From assembly GCA_963930775.1 (NCBI GenBank), contig OZ005706.1, forward strand, positions 7,246,428 to 7,310,427: 64,000 nucleotides of DNA, given 5' to 3'. The position numbers and the translations under genes were made by a program. The notes beneath the pieces were generated by a model. The model saw only the letters and a list, made by a program, of their open reading frames with translations, had not been told where the DNA came from and did no database searches. Shown one piece after another: positions 35,655 to 47,158 of the stretch. Numbering within the stretch: the stretch's first letter is position 1; each line of letters starts with the position of its first letter. The stretch comes from Cliona cf. orientalis. Lineage: Eukaryota > Porifera > Demospongiae > Clionaida > Clionaidae.

Positions 35655-37789
35655 TCACCTATCAATTCTGAATCGTTGTATTACTATCTGGAGATTGAGT
35701 TGGTGGTGGCGTAGCTGACTCAACTGACTCAAGTTCTGGTGCTTTAAAGTTAATATGCAAAAGGAGTATATCTCCCAAATGAATTTCTTTCTCTTTCTCG
35801 GACATTTTTCCCACTTCTTCCACTTTTCCTGATCACCATCGCTCTCTTTCAAACGTTGAGCTTGTTGATCTGCAGCTTTTATGAACAACGTAAAGATGGA
35901 GGTTTTTCGTCGAAAGATAACTTGAAAAGCGATCAAGGCAGCAAACAGCGTCACAGATGCTTGGTAGATGGCATAGATTTCAGTTGAGGCCAGATCGATA
36001 GCATTGTTGATGGGAAGGGCAATCAGTACAGCAATACTCAGTCCTATGCATGCTGCTAGTAAAACAATCACTGCTATGAAGGAAGTGGCCAATGCACAAT
36101 CTTCTCCCTTCTGTTTATCTGTCTTATTCCCAGTAGCCTCAGCTCCCTCACCACCTGCCACAATCTCAGCATTATGAGATTTTTGTTTTCTCTTGAAACA
36201 GTTATGGACCAAATAGTACGTTTTTTGAAAGATAACAACCACTACGAATAAGGTCATGATATAGGAGAGCAGGACACTAGTAGCATGAAAGGGATTGTTG
36301 ATGAAAGCAAAGATAACATGATAAGAGTGAGTAGCGATACACGATAAGGGGGAAATAAGGGTGTATAAGGAGACGCTGGCTTTAAACTCACATGCATTCA
36401 CAACAACATAACCATTTGCAACATTTCTTTATGCAACAACATAAATATTTGCAACATTTCTTTATGCAGTTCCGGATCCAACTACATAAACAGTTGCAAT
36501 CAGACTTCTGTGTGCATTTCCAACATGTACACTTACTAGTTTCCTGATTAGCCGTGGAAGGGACATGCTTATCACGACGCGAATTTTTGCAACACTTGCA
36601 ATTGAAGTGAGCTACAACTAAGTAAGGACCATAAATAAACAATACTAGTGATAGGAAATCAAAGCCTAACATTGTAATTGGAACCATGTATAGGTAGAGA
36701 GATGCACTATCAGAGTGATTGTTGAAATAGCTTTTAATTTCCTCTGGTAGTTTTCCATATTCCACTAAAGCACCAATATCAGTTGCGATAGCACCAACAG
36801 TGAACAGAATACTTATTGTCACAATAATCCAAACTATAGAAAGTGCTGCATGTTTTATCTCATCAGATTTGGCATCAGCCTGGCTATTCAGCTTCTTTCC
36901 AAGGTTAATAGGGTCAAACTCAATGAGATAAATAAATTAATAAAGTATAGTACCAAAAAGAAGCTAGCCAAGAAGGGAAATATGAACTGAGATGACAGTA
37001 CAAGTATACTGACATGTGAATGTTTCGTATGCCAATTTCGGAGTGTTTTAAGGCTGTGAGATTGTGCAGTGTATGTAGAATCAATCTGCCCTGTTATTTT
37101 CTGATGCCTTGCGAAGAGTTGAAGCTGCACAATTAATAATTATTATGTCATAATATTGTCACAGAGGAAGAATAATTCATAGGTCTAACAATCACATTAA
37201 GTAATAATAAAATTATAATAATAGTAATATATACATACTATATGCCAATACCTATAGTCTCATAACTCATGCAGTACTCATTGTGTAATATTAATACATA
37301 TTATTAATATTTGTAGCTTACCCGTTGTGTAAGTAATTTCATATTGAAGGGTCCTGGATCAGCATCACTCTCGGAGTAGTAGCAGGATGCAGGCAGATGT
37401 AGTGATATTTTTCTTTGTTTCAAATACGGGTCAGAAAATCCCAAGGAGGTGAACTGAATAACTCGAAGTGGATGATAAAAGAAGTATGCAGATGATGACC
37501 AGAACCAAGTAAGATCACTCAAATTCTGGCTAGCTGACTCAATTTTGTTTTGATCATCAAAGATATACGTTACAATGACAAAATCTGGGCCACTGTCATC
37601 AGGAGGAAAGAAGGTGCTCTGTAGAGCAATGTAGTTGTCTGCATTCTTCAGCAGTTCCGTAGCCAGTGTCTTGTAGCACTTTGTACAGGTATCGTTCTTG
37701 CACTCGATGTCAATCTCTCCATATAACGCTGTCGTTTTGTGGAAATTGTATACCACAGTGAGCAGCAGAAATAGCACCTTCACGAACAT
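35655..37789 (-). pseudogene. Multi-pass receptor family, copy D (three frameshifts)
   Basis: Exon 1 (37789-37322, 156 codons) is intact and almost identical to that of copy B (KVLFLLLTVVYNFHKTTALY). Exon 2 starts at 37124. Against copies A and C the frame is lost near 36935-36950 (+8, in a run reading TTTATTAATTTATTTATC), near 36390-36400 (GAATGCATGTGAG for GAATGTAAG, +4), and near 35808-35812 (one base missing in GGGAAAAATGTCC). Between the breaks a long Cys-rich cytosolic or luminal loop is seen (CKCCKNS...CCKYLCCC). The intended carboxy end would read SPDSNTTIQN. Probably a pseudogene. Confidence 0.7.
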
Positions 37790-39399
37790 CTCCGATTTTC
37801 AGGGTAGCTATATTGTTGATCTAGCTTCCTCAACTACCTCAGTATTAGTGTTAGTGGACAAATTCTCTTTTTTATAGCTAGCTGAGAAAACTAAGTAGCT
37901 TCTTTTGTCTATCCTAGTCACGTATGCACCACAAGATTAGTTGAAGAAATATCCACCCCATGAATTTGCAATTGGTGATAACCTCAATGACATATGCAGC
38001 CATGAATTCACACCTATAGTTCCTGAAAGAAAGAAAAATGGGTGGATCCTGTAACTTGTGTGTGATAGTTCAAAGTTTTTGTATCTGTACTTATCTAGAT
38101 TGACGTATGCAAATTAATTTTAGTTCACAATAGCTAATTATTATTATGATAACAATTATTATTCTCACTGAATCTTATTCAGCTAATGCAGGGGAATCGT
38201 ATCTATAGATGTAATCGTTAATTATTATCATAGTTGTAGCTATGAACACAAAACAAAGGACATGTTAGTATGATCCGCTATTCATGGAAGGCCGCGTGCA
38301 GGGAGATGAATTGATAATAATAATATTATTGTTATTATGTATGAGACTGAGGAATGCTTTCATGCATGACAATGTCATGTGAATCTACAATGAATAATAA
38401 TAATTATTTATAATGAAACATGAGACTAAGGAATATTTTTTATGACTGTCATACAGGATCTGCGCAATGAATAATCAAGGAAAATCAATGACAATAATAT
38501 TATTGTTTTAATAAAATTTTAGGTATAGCTACTCTTACACGCTTACAGCTACTTGCATGTGTTGATCACATGTATCTAGAAACACAGCTAAATGAATATA
38601 ATATTATAGCTAAATATTAACATACTATATTATTAGGCAAACTATTGAAACAAAAACAATCATGATTAAATGTGGTTTAAGGAAGTTAACCGCGAATGGA
38701 GCGCTTGGCTCCTCCTTCCACTTACGACATGCATTCACGTGCCTAGCTTATCGGTCATGCCCTTATACCGCTGCTCTCCTTGAAGGGTGAGCCCGATCGT
38801 GCCGGGGCAGGACAAGCAACCTGTCAGCCGGGGCCTTAGTACATGCACAGGATCATGATCAAGCTGATACCTAGAAAGCGGTAAATGCTAGCTTATTGCT
38901 CACTCCATGCATGGTAGATAATATATTAAGCGTATGCCTGTGGCCCTTTGCAGCATGGCCCTTTGCAGCATCTCAGCATAATGAGTGGTTAAATTTTTAA
39001 CTCCATGTGATGATTATTAATCGTATAAAATTATTATGGTTATAATAATATAGGTTCAAAGCTCGTGACTTCATTGGCTATGTAAATGAGAATATAGACA
39101 CTTTAGCATAATATTTATCACCTTGACCAAAATCATAGCTATAATAATAATAATAATAGTATACAATGTCATGTACACTAGATTATGTCCGTTATTGACC
39201 TGGCAATACTATTATAATATAACAAAAATAAGAACATTGCAATGTATTATTATGGCAGCTATAATATACAGTTTTATTAAACACATACAACGTCATGGTG
39301 TAACAACATTTTTATGTGGTCTAGCTATAGCTAAAAGTATAAAATCACACAATACTAATAATATGCTATAATATACTAGGTTGGATTATCTTAGATTTA
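37790..39399. repeat. Duplicated spacer plus U6 relic
   Basis: Duplicate of 27674-29280. It includes the GC-rich block (about 38680-38880) and a last-exon relic of the coiled-coil gene at 39054-39138. It ends exactly where a MITE has inserted (39400). No gene recognised. Confidence 0.75.
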
Positions 39400-39785
39400 C
39401 CGTAGAATCCCGCGATTACGCCCCCCCCCTCGCGCATAAGCCCCCCCTGCATTTCTAGCTCAAGTTCCTGCATAGTCTCGCGTATAAGCCCCCCCCCCCC
39501 CCGACTGTAAAATGGAGTCCATAAGTCAATAAAAACAGTAGCTACAGCTAGCAAACTAGCTATTTGTGTCATGATATGCCTTACTTTGTCGTTTTTCTCG
39601 AGTTTTGCCCACCAGACTGCCAGAGAAAGTGCAGAGATCGCGCGCCCACGTGGCATTCGACGGTCGGTAATGGTCGTCACACGGAATTGTTAGGATCCCG
39701 CGTATAAGCCCCCTCCCCACTTTTGCCCAATCCTAGCATGCACAAAGGGGGGGGGGGGGGGGGGCGTAATCGCGGGATTCTACGG
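39400..39785. mobile_element. 386-bp MITE, TA duplication, empty site known
   Basis: Its termini are CCGTAGAATCCCGCG and CGCGGGATTCTACGG, and the inverted repeat continues into ATTACGCCCCCCC. TA lies on both sides (39398-39399 and 39786-39787). The paralogous segment at about 29270 reads GATTTAATAGCT with no element, so the insertion and its TA duplication are seen directly. TA targeting and CC/GG ends suggest the Tc1/mariner-pogo group (inference). A relic with the same terminus is at about 46580-46605. No coding capacity. Confidence 0.9.
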
Positions 39786-39791
39786 TAATAG

Positions 39792-40113
39792 CTATTGGCC
39801 ACCAGGGGGTTGAAATCTGATATGCTTAAGAATAGCTTCTCCTAAATACTCTTCTTTCTCTTTTTCAGACTTTCCTTTCCACTCTTTATTAGAAGGGTGC
39901 ATATTGTCAGCAGCCTTTATGAACACAGTAAAGATGGAGTTTGTATGTCGAACGAAAACTTCAAAAGTGACTAGAGCAGCAACAACTGTAACAGATGCTT
40001 GGTAGATGGCATAGATTTCCTTTGAGGCCAGGTTGATAGCATTATCGTTGGGAAGAACAATTAATACCGTAACTATCAATACTATGAAAAGTGCCATTGC
40101 AGTGATTGCTATA
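39792..40113 (-). pseudogene. Multi-pass receptor family, 3' fragment E
   Basis: This is a duplicate of the last part of copy C (ALFIVLIVTVLIVLPNDNAI, IYAIYQASVTVVAALVTFEV) ending at its own stop (QPPGGQ). Homology to C stops abruptly at about 40113, where sequence copied from the TM2D1-like gene begins. Only about 100 codons remain. Confidence 0.8.
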
Positions 40114-40114
40114 T

Positions 40115-40533
40115 ATAGCTAGCTACCTCGGCTACCCAGCCATTGGTGAGTGCATGAACATCCCCCTCCCTCTCAGTGATTATTGCTATAGTGGAGGGAG
40201 GAAATCATATCGAACTATTGAGTCAACTATCTGTAGTCTCATCCCCACACTCTCCTGATATAATATTATGTATCTTCTCATACACTATCAGGAGGGTCTG
40301 GGGACGAGACTAGACTATCTGTGTGTGATGATAGTTGCAAAATATTATCTCCAAAAATATATTTTTTATGCTCTCTATAGTAGTCATAGTCATGGTCTAT
40401 GCAAGACCCCCACCTCTCTCTCTCTCTCTCAGGTCTAATGAAGCTGTGTACATTCGGTTTCTTTCTCATTGGTCATCTAATTGACTTTCTCCTTATCCTG
40501 ATTCAAGTGGTTGGCCCGTCAGACCGGTCTGGC
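40115..40533 (+). pseudogene. TM2D1 gene fragment, duplicated 20 kb from its parent
   Basis: Matches the end of exon 3, intron 3 and most of exon 4 of the gene at 59921-61860 (CTACCTCGGCTACCCAGCC through GTCAGACCGGTCTGGC). It lacks the 430-bp MITE of the parental intron and has only a short TC run (about 40414-40431). Homology begins right at the copy E breakpoint and ends after the codons for PSDRSG. Not functional. Confidence 0.85.
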
Positions 40534-41489
40534 GCAATTGACTTAGCATATCAAATCCAGGATACGCCACTTGTGCATCACAGTCTGCATGGTAAATGAA
40601 ATCATTAGTGACACGTAGCTAGCTATTGTATTCCATACGGGACCATATTAGGAAATAATAGCTAGCACTATGTTTGACGTCATAAAAAATTTAATGATTC
40701 ATGAATTTTGACTCTGATTCCTAAGGTATGTGTCAACAATTAAATTTAATTAATAATATTATTTCTTTTATAATACTATTAAAGCTATCTTGAGTGCTTG
40801 ATTGCATTTAAGATGCATACAATAATAGTAATAATAATAATTATTATTATTAATTATAAGTACTCAATAGTATAACCATATCTGGTCTATTCAATCTCAA
40901 GAAGGGGCTGGTGCATACATGGTTGAGTCTTGGAGCTTTTCGCCCACACTGCGTAAAATACGCTTACCTAGCCCCTCAAACCTATTTCAATAATATTATT
41001 ATAACCTCTGCATATAATATACATCAGTACAGTAAATTAAATTTCATAAATATTATAATATACTCATCGAGTCAACCTCTGCGCATTGTGCTCAACCGCG
41101 CGCGGGGTCGGCTTCTATGACATCGTATAAATTATATGATTCTTATTATGCTGGATTCAGCTGAACATGTAGATCTACATGACAATAATCATCTGACTAG
41201 CTCTTTGCTTTGGTTCGACTCAGAGTCACGGCGAACTCACTGGATAGAGCCAAATTTGGAGCGTATAGTAGCCGCTCCCCCATTAAATCACGAGTATGCT
41301 ATGCCTACGCATTGACGACGCAGGAGGTCTATAAAACGTAAGGGTCGGAGATATCCCATGCAGGCACTCGCAGGCGCTGTCACAAGTTCAGCTCAGAGAA
41401 AATACTGTATAAACCGACGCGAGATCCAGTCGCGAATACCGACGAGCCACAGAAGTTGTCCATATAAAATTTAGTAATTGAATTCGAAG
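40534..41489. other. Intergenic upstream of G5
   Basis: AT-rich, no gene recognised. A palindromic AATAATAATTATTATT run lies at about 40830-40850. The promoter of G5 should be near the right end but shows no clear motif. Confidence 0.4.
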
Positions 41490-43326
41490 ATGGCGCATCA
41501 GATTCTTGTCTTGTTTCTGATTACTTTCTTAACAGCGGACATCACTAGATTAAGTGAGTAAAACAAAATTAATAAATTGACGTGTCTGCATGCATGCGTG
41601 CAACATAGATAGCTAAATGGTGCAACATTGAAAATGTGGGAGTGGCCTCGGGACGGGCTTATTTATATTTATAAAAGTCATGTCTACCTTTATAGGCCTA
41701 TAGGACGGATTTTTTAATTGCGTTCTAAGTAGCCTCAATGCGATGGTTTCACTGCACTGCTGTATCATTCAGCGTGAATTTAAAAGTAAATATACGAATA
41801 ATAATGTTTGGGGGAATTAGGAGCACTTGTAGAGATAATTTTTATAATTATGAGCACGCAGAATGGATCGAAATACGACAGATAATTTGATTCATGCCTT
41901 AGAATTAAGTTACGATTCCCATATTATGTTTGTGAAGCCATGCATTTGCAATGTTTTCCGCCCACGCGCGCACATAAACGTGACGACCTTTACCCAATTT
42001 GGTCAAAATTGGGGTAATGGTTGCCTGCTTGCATGTATGGCTCTACTATGCATCCAGCTCGATTATGTGGTGGTTTCCGGACAATTATTTTTTTTTCTCA
42101 GCGGCTTAGTGTGTGGTCCTCTTGATTAATGTCAATATGTAGCTAGTTACTGAGGTGAAGGGCATGATGTAGCTATTACCCTGCACTGTATTAATTTTGG
42201 TGTATACACACTTTAAGGTACCATTTAATTGCGTGGGCGTGAGCGTCAGGAATGGCTAATTCAATTAGCGAATCGTGAAGGGGCGTGGCCGAAGAGGCCA
42301 TACGAGTGCTTTTGGTCGAAGGTGGGCGTGTCCAGAATCGGCCAGGGATGATTATGCGCGTGTAATTAGCGACCGGAAGTGGCCCCTGAAGAAAACACCG
42401 GTAATTGCCCACATCAAAGCAAGATCAAAGCATTCTTTCTTAACTATTAACCGCAACGACTTAATTACACAACAAGTAGAAAAAAAAAGCAAATTTAAAT
42501 AATAATATAATTAAATAATCTAATTCATGGGGGGTTTGGGAGCACTTGGGGGGATAATTTTTACATGGACACGCAGAATGGGTCAAAACTAGAATTTTGA
42601 TGGCGGGAAATTTTGATTCACACCTTACAATTAAAGTTATGGCCCTTTGAAGTTTCCCCATATGTTTGTATAGGAAGCCATGCATTTGCAATGTTTCCGC
42701 CCACGCGCTACGTGAGGGGCGGGGCTACGCGCGCACATAGACGTGTCGACCTTTACCCAATTTGGCCAAAATTGGAGTATAGGCTGCCTGCTTGCATTGT
42801 ATGGCTCTACTAAGCATCCAGCTCAACTATATCATGGTTTCCGGACAATTTTTTTTCTGCTTGTTGTGTGGTCTCCTTGAAATTAAACACTAAGTAGAAA
42901 AAAAAAGCAAATTTAAATAATTAAATAAATAAATAAATAAATAATTAAATAATCTAATTCATGGGGGGTTTGGGAGTACTTGGGGACATAATTTTTACAT
43001 GGGCACGCAGAATGGGTCGAAACTAGAGATTTGACCTGAAAGAATTTTGATTCACGCCTTTGAATTGAAGTTACGGCCCTTTGAAGTTTTCCCATATGTT
43101 TGTACAGGGAAGCCATGCGTTTGCAATGTTTTCCGCCCACGCGCTACGTGAAAAACGGGGAATCCCCGTTAGGCGCGCGCACACAAACGTGACGACCTTT
43201 ACCTACTTTGGTCAAAATTGGAGTATAGGGTGCCTGCTTGCATTGTATGGCTCTACTAAGCATCCAGCTCAACTATGTGGTGGTTTTGGACAATTTTTTT
43301 TTCTGCTTAGTGTTCTGGTCTCCTTG

Positions 43327-43357
<31 letters not shown>

Positions 43358-46329
43358 TATTAGGCCTAATTAAGCATGTGGGCGTGTTCCTGGCACAGTG
43401 TGGAGTGTGTGCGTGTGCGTTTATGCAGGTTTTATTGCTTCCGATTGGGCGTGGCTTCACGGGCCAGTGCTTGGATATCGGCGCCTAAGACTTGACCTCG
43501 GCGATAGGTGGGCGTGTCCCGGATGCGGTGGTGACCTTTGAACCCCGCCAGGAGGCTTTGGGGGCGTGGCAGGAGGTCAAAGGTGAGGCCATGTCTGTTA
43601 ATGAGGCACTGTACGGCGGTGCGATCGAGGGGCCTGTACGGCCGGACGGAAGCTGACGATGGTTTGAAGCGGATGTGGTTGCGATGACGTGTTGTTACTC
43701 CGCCCACACAGGAAATGAGGTGAGCTCTTGCGTGGGCGGTGTGGCAGAACGGCCTCCAAGTGTTTGTGTGTGTTTTGGCCTTGAGGAAGCTGTGTGTTTT
43801 AATTGGGATTGATTGTGGGCTTCCGGTGGACATCCGGTGGTTAGTAGGCACTTGATTGAGAATGGTGGTCCTTGGGGAAGAGGGTGGGGCTGTTTTGGGC
43901 GTGGCCTGGCCCCTCCCTTCCGGCTCGGCTTCCGGTCCATGGAGGATATTAAATGAACACTTCCGGCTCTAGCAGCCACACCCCTGAGACCTGTGCAATT
44001 AAAAGGGCGTGGTTGCACAACATGCACCTCACTAATGACTTTGATGTGGTTTAGGTGTCATATCCCCCACCTCACGCCCACGCAATTTAATGGTACCTTA
44101 ATAATATATGATATGCAAGCTTGCAAATCTATAGCAATTCACTATAATAATATCAACCACATAGCTAACTAAATCAATAGCATAATATTATTATGTAGAG
44201 GCTCAAGAGCTTATGGATGAACCACTGGTAACTGTTGATCTACAAAGCACATTGGATCGCTATAATGCCGGTTGTCCTGGTGAAACTGTGGTATTTACCT
44301 GCAAAGCTGTTGGAACATTGATTAGGTGGAGAAGTACTACATTGATAGGCGTCGATGAAAGCATACAATTCAGCTCAGCTTTGCATGACGTTGGATCGGG
44401 AATGGTAAAATCTTTACCAAATGGACAGGATACGTTTGCTCAACTTATACAAAAAGATAATACCACCATCGCCAGTGAACTACGAGCTATTATACCAGAA
44501 GATGCTGATGATTCTGATTCATTGCTTGTTACATGTATAAAGCAAGATCAACCAATACATTCTAATATGAGTAACCCTAGAGCTGCAGGTAATTAATAAA
44601 AACTAGTTAATTTGTGCACATGCATGGTGAGGTGATCATAGGAAAATTAATAAAATTTTGATATCTGTCTTTTAATTAATAATCTTGCATTAATTTTATT
44701 CTATTTATAGGTATGATCTTTCCTCCACATATTAACAGTCCTGTCCTGATATATCATGATCCTGTCACCAGGAGAGCATTTTATAATATTTCTTGGAACC
44801 CTCCAAAGGAAGTTGTTCTCATTGATATTGAACGTTATGAAGTCTCCATTGGAAGCTTTGAACAATCAACAAGTGACACATATGTGATTGTAGAACTAAT
44901 GGTTGACGAAGATGTTACTGTCGATATAAGAGTTTCTGTTATCGATCGTTGTAATAGGCGACGGTCTACTCCAATTCCATTCATATTAAAAGTTCCTGAT
45001 AATATGCCTCCTGGTATGTCTATAATTATTAATAATAATAATATTATAATTCTATATAATCGTATAGCTATACAACTTCGCCTGCAGTGGCAGCATGATC
45101 TATCATCATAATAATAATAGTTGTGTGTCTGTCTGTCCGTCACGGGAGGTCAGCGGCATGCAGGTATAGGCAAGTAGATTGGTTCATGAGAAGGTTTTTA
45201 ATTATCTGAGTGGACATCACGGACGTAGTATACTATAGATTCTGACTTTGACTTCTCGCATTCTCAAGTCATATGAGGAGAGCTACGAGCAAGCTAACGA
45301 CTTTATCGGAGAGTAGACTGACTTAGCCAAGTATAGTCTCACAAGCCATGCACATGCACCCTTAATTCAATCTAATAAAGGGGGTGGCTTACAAGACTAG
45401 ATGTTCAAACAGGATACCTGTCACGTGATATTTGGACCCCAGTCATGAGTTATCCTGGCCATGCACGCAATGGAAATGCAATAAAATTATAAATTAAATG
45501 TTTTCTATATAATTAATATATATAGCCCGTTGCTATGTGGTTGCTAATCCTCAAGTTTATAACTATTAATAAATTTTATTACAATTTCAGGTCTTGCATA
45601 TGGTTTCATTGCCACCGGATTTGTACTTTGTCTTATTGCTTTCTGCTTCTTTACACTACTACGGATGGTTCTGTTTTACCTCACCGAGAAACTACCACGT
45701 CGTAAGACTAAAATTAATCTTATGTGCATGAGCTTAATAAACATGCAGATTATGCATCATACTTACGTATACATTACCAGTAACTTATTCAATTTGGTAT
45801 GTAGAGCGTGCAAATCAATCACCTATACTGAAGATATTTATGTGTTTGGGTACTGCTGTCTCCTTTATTTTCTTTGTGGTAAGCTTAGGACTACTGATTA
45901 CTGCGGCATATCGACAAACAAGGACTTGTAAGTGAATATTAATTTTGATGTATTTAATAATAATAACATGAATACTATTTGCAGCATATGCATCCTTTGA
46001 ACAAAACATTATCTTTCCTTCACTTCTATTTCCAATCATATGCATGCTTGTGATCATTGAATTGGTTGGGATGATGGTTCTTGGTGTCATCATGTATACA
46101 AGTAAGCAACGTTTAATACTAAGTATAGACTATATTATTGCTGCATGGTTCTACCATTGTTTAATTTGACCAAAGATTTGGCTTAAAAATAAATAAAATT
46201 ATGTATACGTATACATTTAATTTAGTACGTGATTCTATTTACTTTTAAGCCGAAATACTATTATAATTATACCAACTATTATATTTAACTTATATTGCAG
46301 GGTACGAATTAGAGGTTTCTGCAAGATAG
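41490..46329 (+). CDS. G5: Ig-FN3 receptor on a three-pass membrane base
   Basis: Exons 41490-41553, 44199-44588, 44711-45013, 45591-45701, 45805-45927, 45985-46101 and 46301-46329 all join at phase 1 and end at TAG, about 378 residues. Signal peptide HQILVLFLITFLTA; Ig-like domain (~22-151, CPGETVVFTCKA..IRWRS); FN3 (~152-252, AFYNISWNPP, VDIRVSVIDRC); then three helices, GFIATGFVLCLIAFCFFTLL, FMCLGTAVSFIFFVVSLGLL and FPIICMLVIIELVGMMVLGV; and a very short tail TRYELEVSAR with a YEL motif. An Ig-FN3 ectodomain on three helices is unusual. The alternative readthrough of exon 4 gives a less hydrophobic product, so I prefer the spliced form. Intron 1 carries a 1.9 kb inverted-repeat element. 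Function unknown. Confidence 0.7.
41815..43340. repeat. Three copies of a ~420-bp unit
   Basis: A unit containing CACGCAGAATGG, GAAGCCATGC(A/G)TTTGCAATG, CGTGACGACCTTTACC and GCATCCAGCTC recurs at about 41815-42128 (partial), 42528-42900 and 42960-43330. Copies two and three lie inside the element at 42216-44098; the first lies just outside its left end. A 28-base A tract follows at about 43327-43354. Confidence 0.7.
42216..44098. mobile_element. 1.9-kb terminal-inverted-repeat element in G5 intron 1
   Basis: The left end TAAGGTACCATTTAATTGCG (42214) is matched inverted at the right end by CGCAATTTAATGGTACCTTA (to 44100), with GTGGGCGTGAG continuing the repeat. TA flanks both ends. The interior has two 420-bp tandem units and a GC-rich right half (43380-44090). 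Open frames there have no recognisable domain, so it is probably non-autonomous. Confidence 0.7.
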
Positions 46330-47158
46330 ATAAAACAATTGCAAGTAATAATGTTGTTCAAAATTAATTATATGAGAAAGGTAACAAAGTGACAATTATA
46401 TCATGCAGGAGTATAATAATATGTAATAATAAATTATAATATTGTGACATTGTATTAAAACGTATATTGTATACAGGAGCTATATAGATAGGGCCGTCTT
46501 ATGACATTGTATTAATTTAATATAGGGATTATTATTGTATACCTCAATTGCAATTATTGCAGTATACTCTTGCTACAATACAGTAGAATCCCGCGGTTAC
46601 GCCCCTAGCATTGGGTAAAAGTGGGATACGAAGACTGCATGCATTGAGTCTTAATTAATGTATAATATTATTATAATGTGTATAATATCACTGATGTAAT
46701 ATGGGTGGGCTTATATGCACGAGACAAATTAGTATGCTATAAGCTATACCTATGCACTAGTTTTGTCCCCATGCAGATCTCACCTTCAAAGAGGACGAGA
46801 CTATAGCTGCTACATGTAATATACATGCCCAGAACTTAAGCTAAAAGTTGGTGGCAGCTGGGCTTACTATGATGTGTGAGGGGCCTGGGGCATAATTAAA
46901 ATAATATTGCAGTATACGCCTATATAGCAGCTGGTCCAGAAATAGAGAAGTTCAAGCCTACATGCAGCTGCAGTTGCATGGTCCATAATATGATATTATT
47001 AACATCAAAGTTACTGTAACATGCATATTATTACTGTTTGATATCATCTGTACAACATGGTGTCCCTGTTCTGAATAACTATATTATTAAGATACTCTAA
47101 GACTTTTGTATGCTATAATATGTTCAAGTGTATAGAGTCAGTCAATTTGCTGATCTGT
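46330..47158. other. Intergenic G5/G6
   Basis: AT-rich; no gene. A relic at about 46581-46606 (AGAATCCCGCGGTTACGCCC) shares the terminus of the MITE at 39400. The convergent G5 and G6 genes both end towards this region. Confidence 0.5.

Noticed and set aside
43081-44027. Open frames inside the 1.9-kb inverted-repeat element
   Set aside because: No transposase motif or other domain was visible; the frames follow the tandem units and GC-rich filler.
45702-45930. Readthrough version of G5 exon 4 ending near 45930
   Set aside because: The GT at 45702 and AG before 45805 give a strongly hydrophobic, phase-consistent continuation through three more exons; the readthrough loses this.
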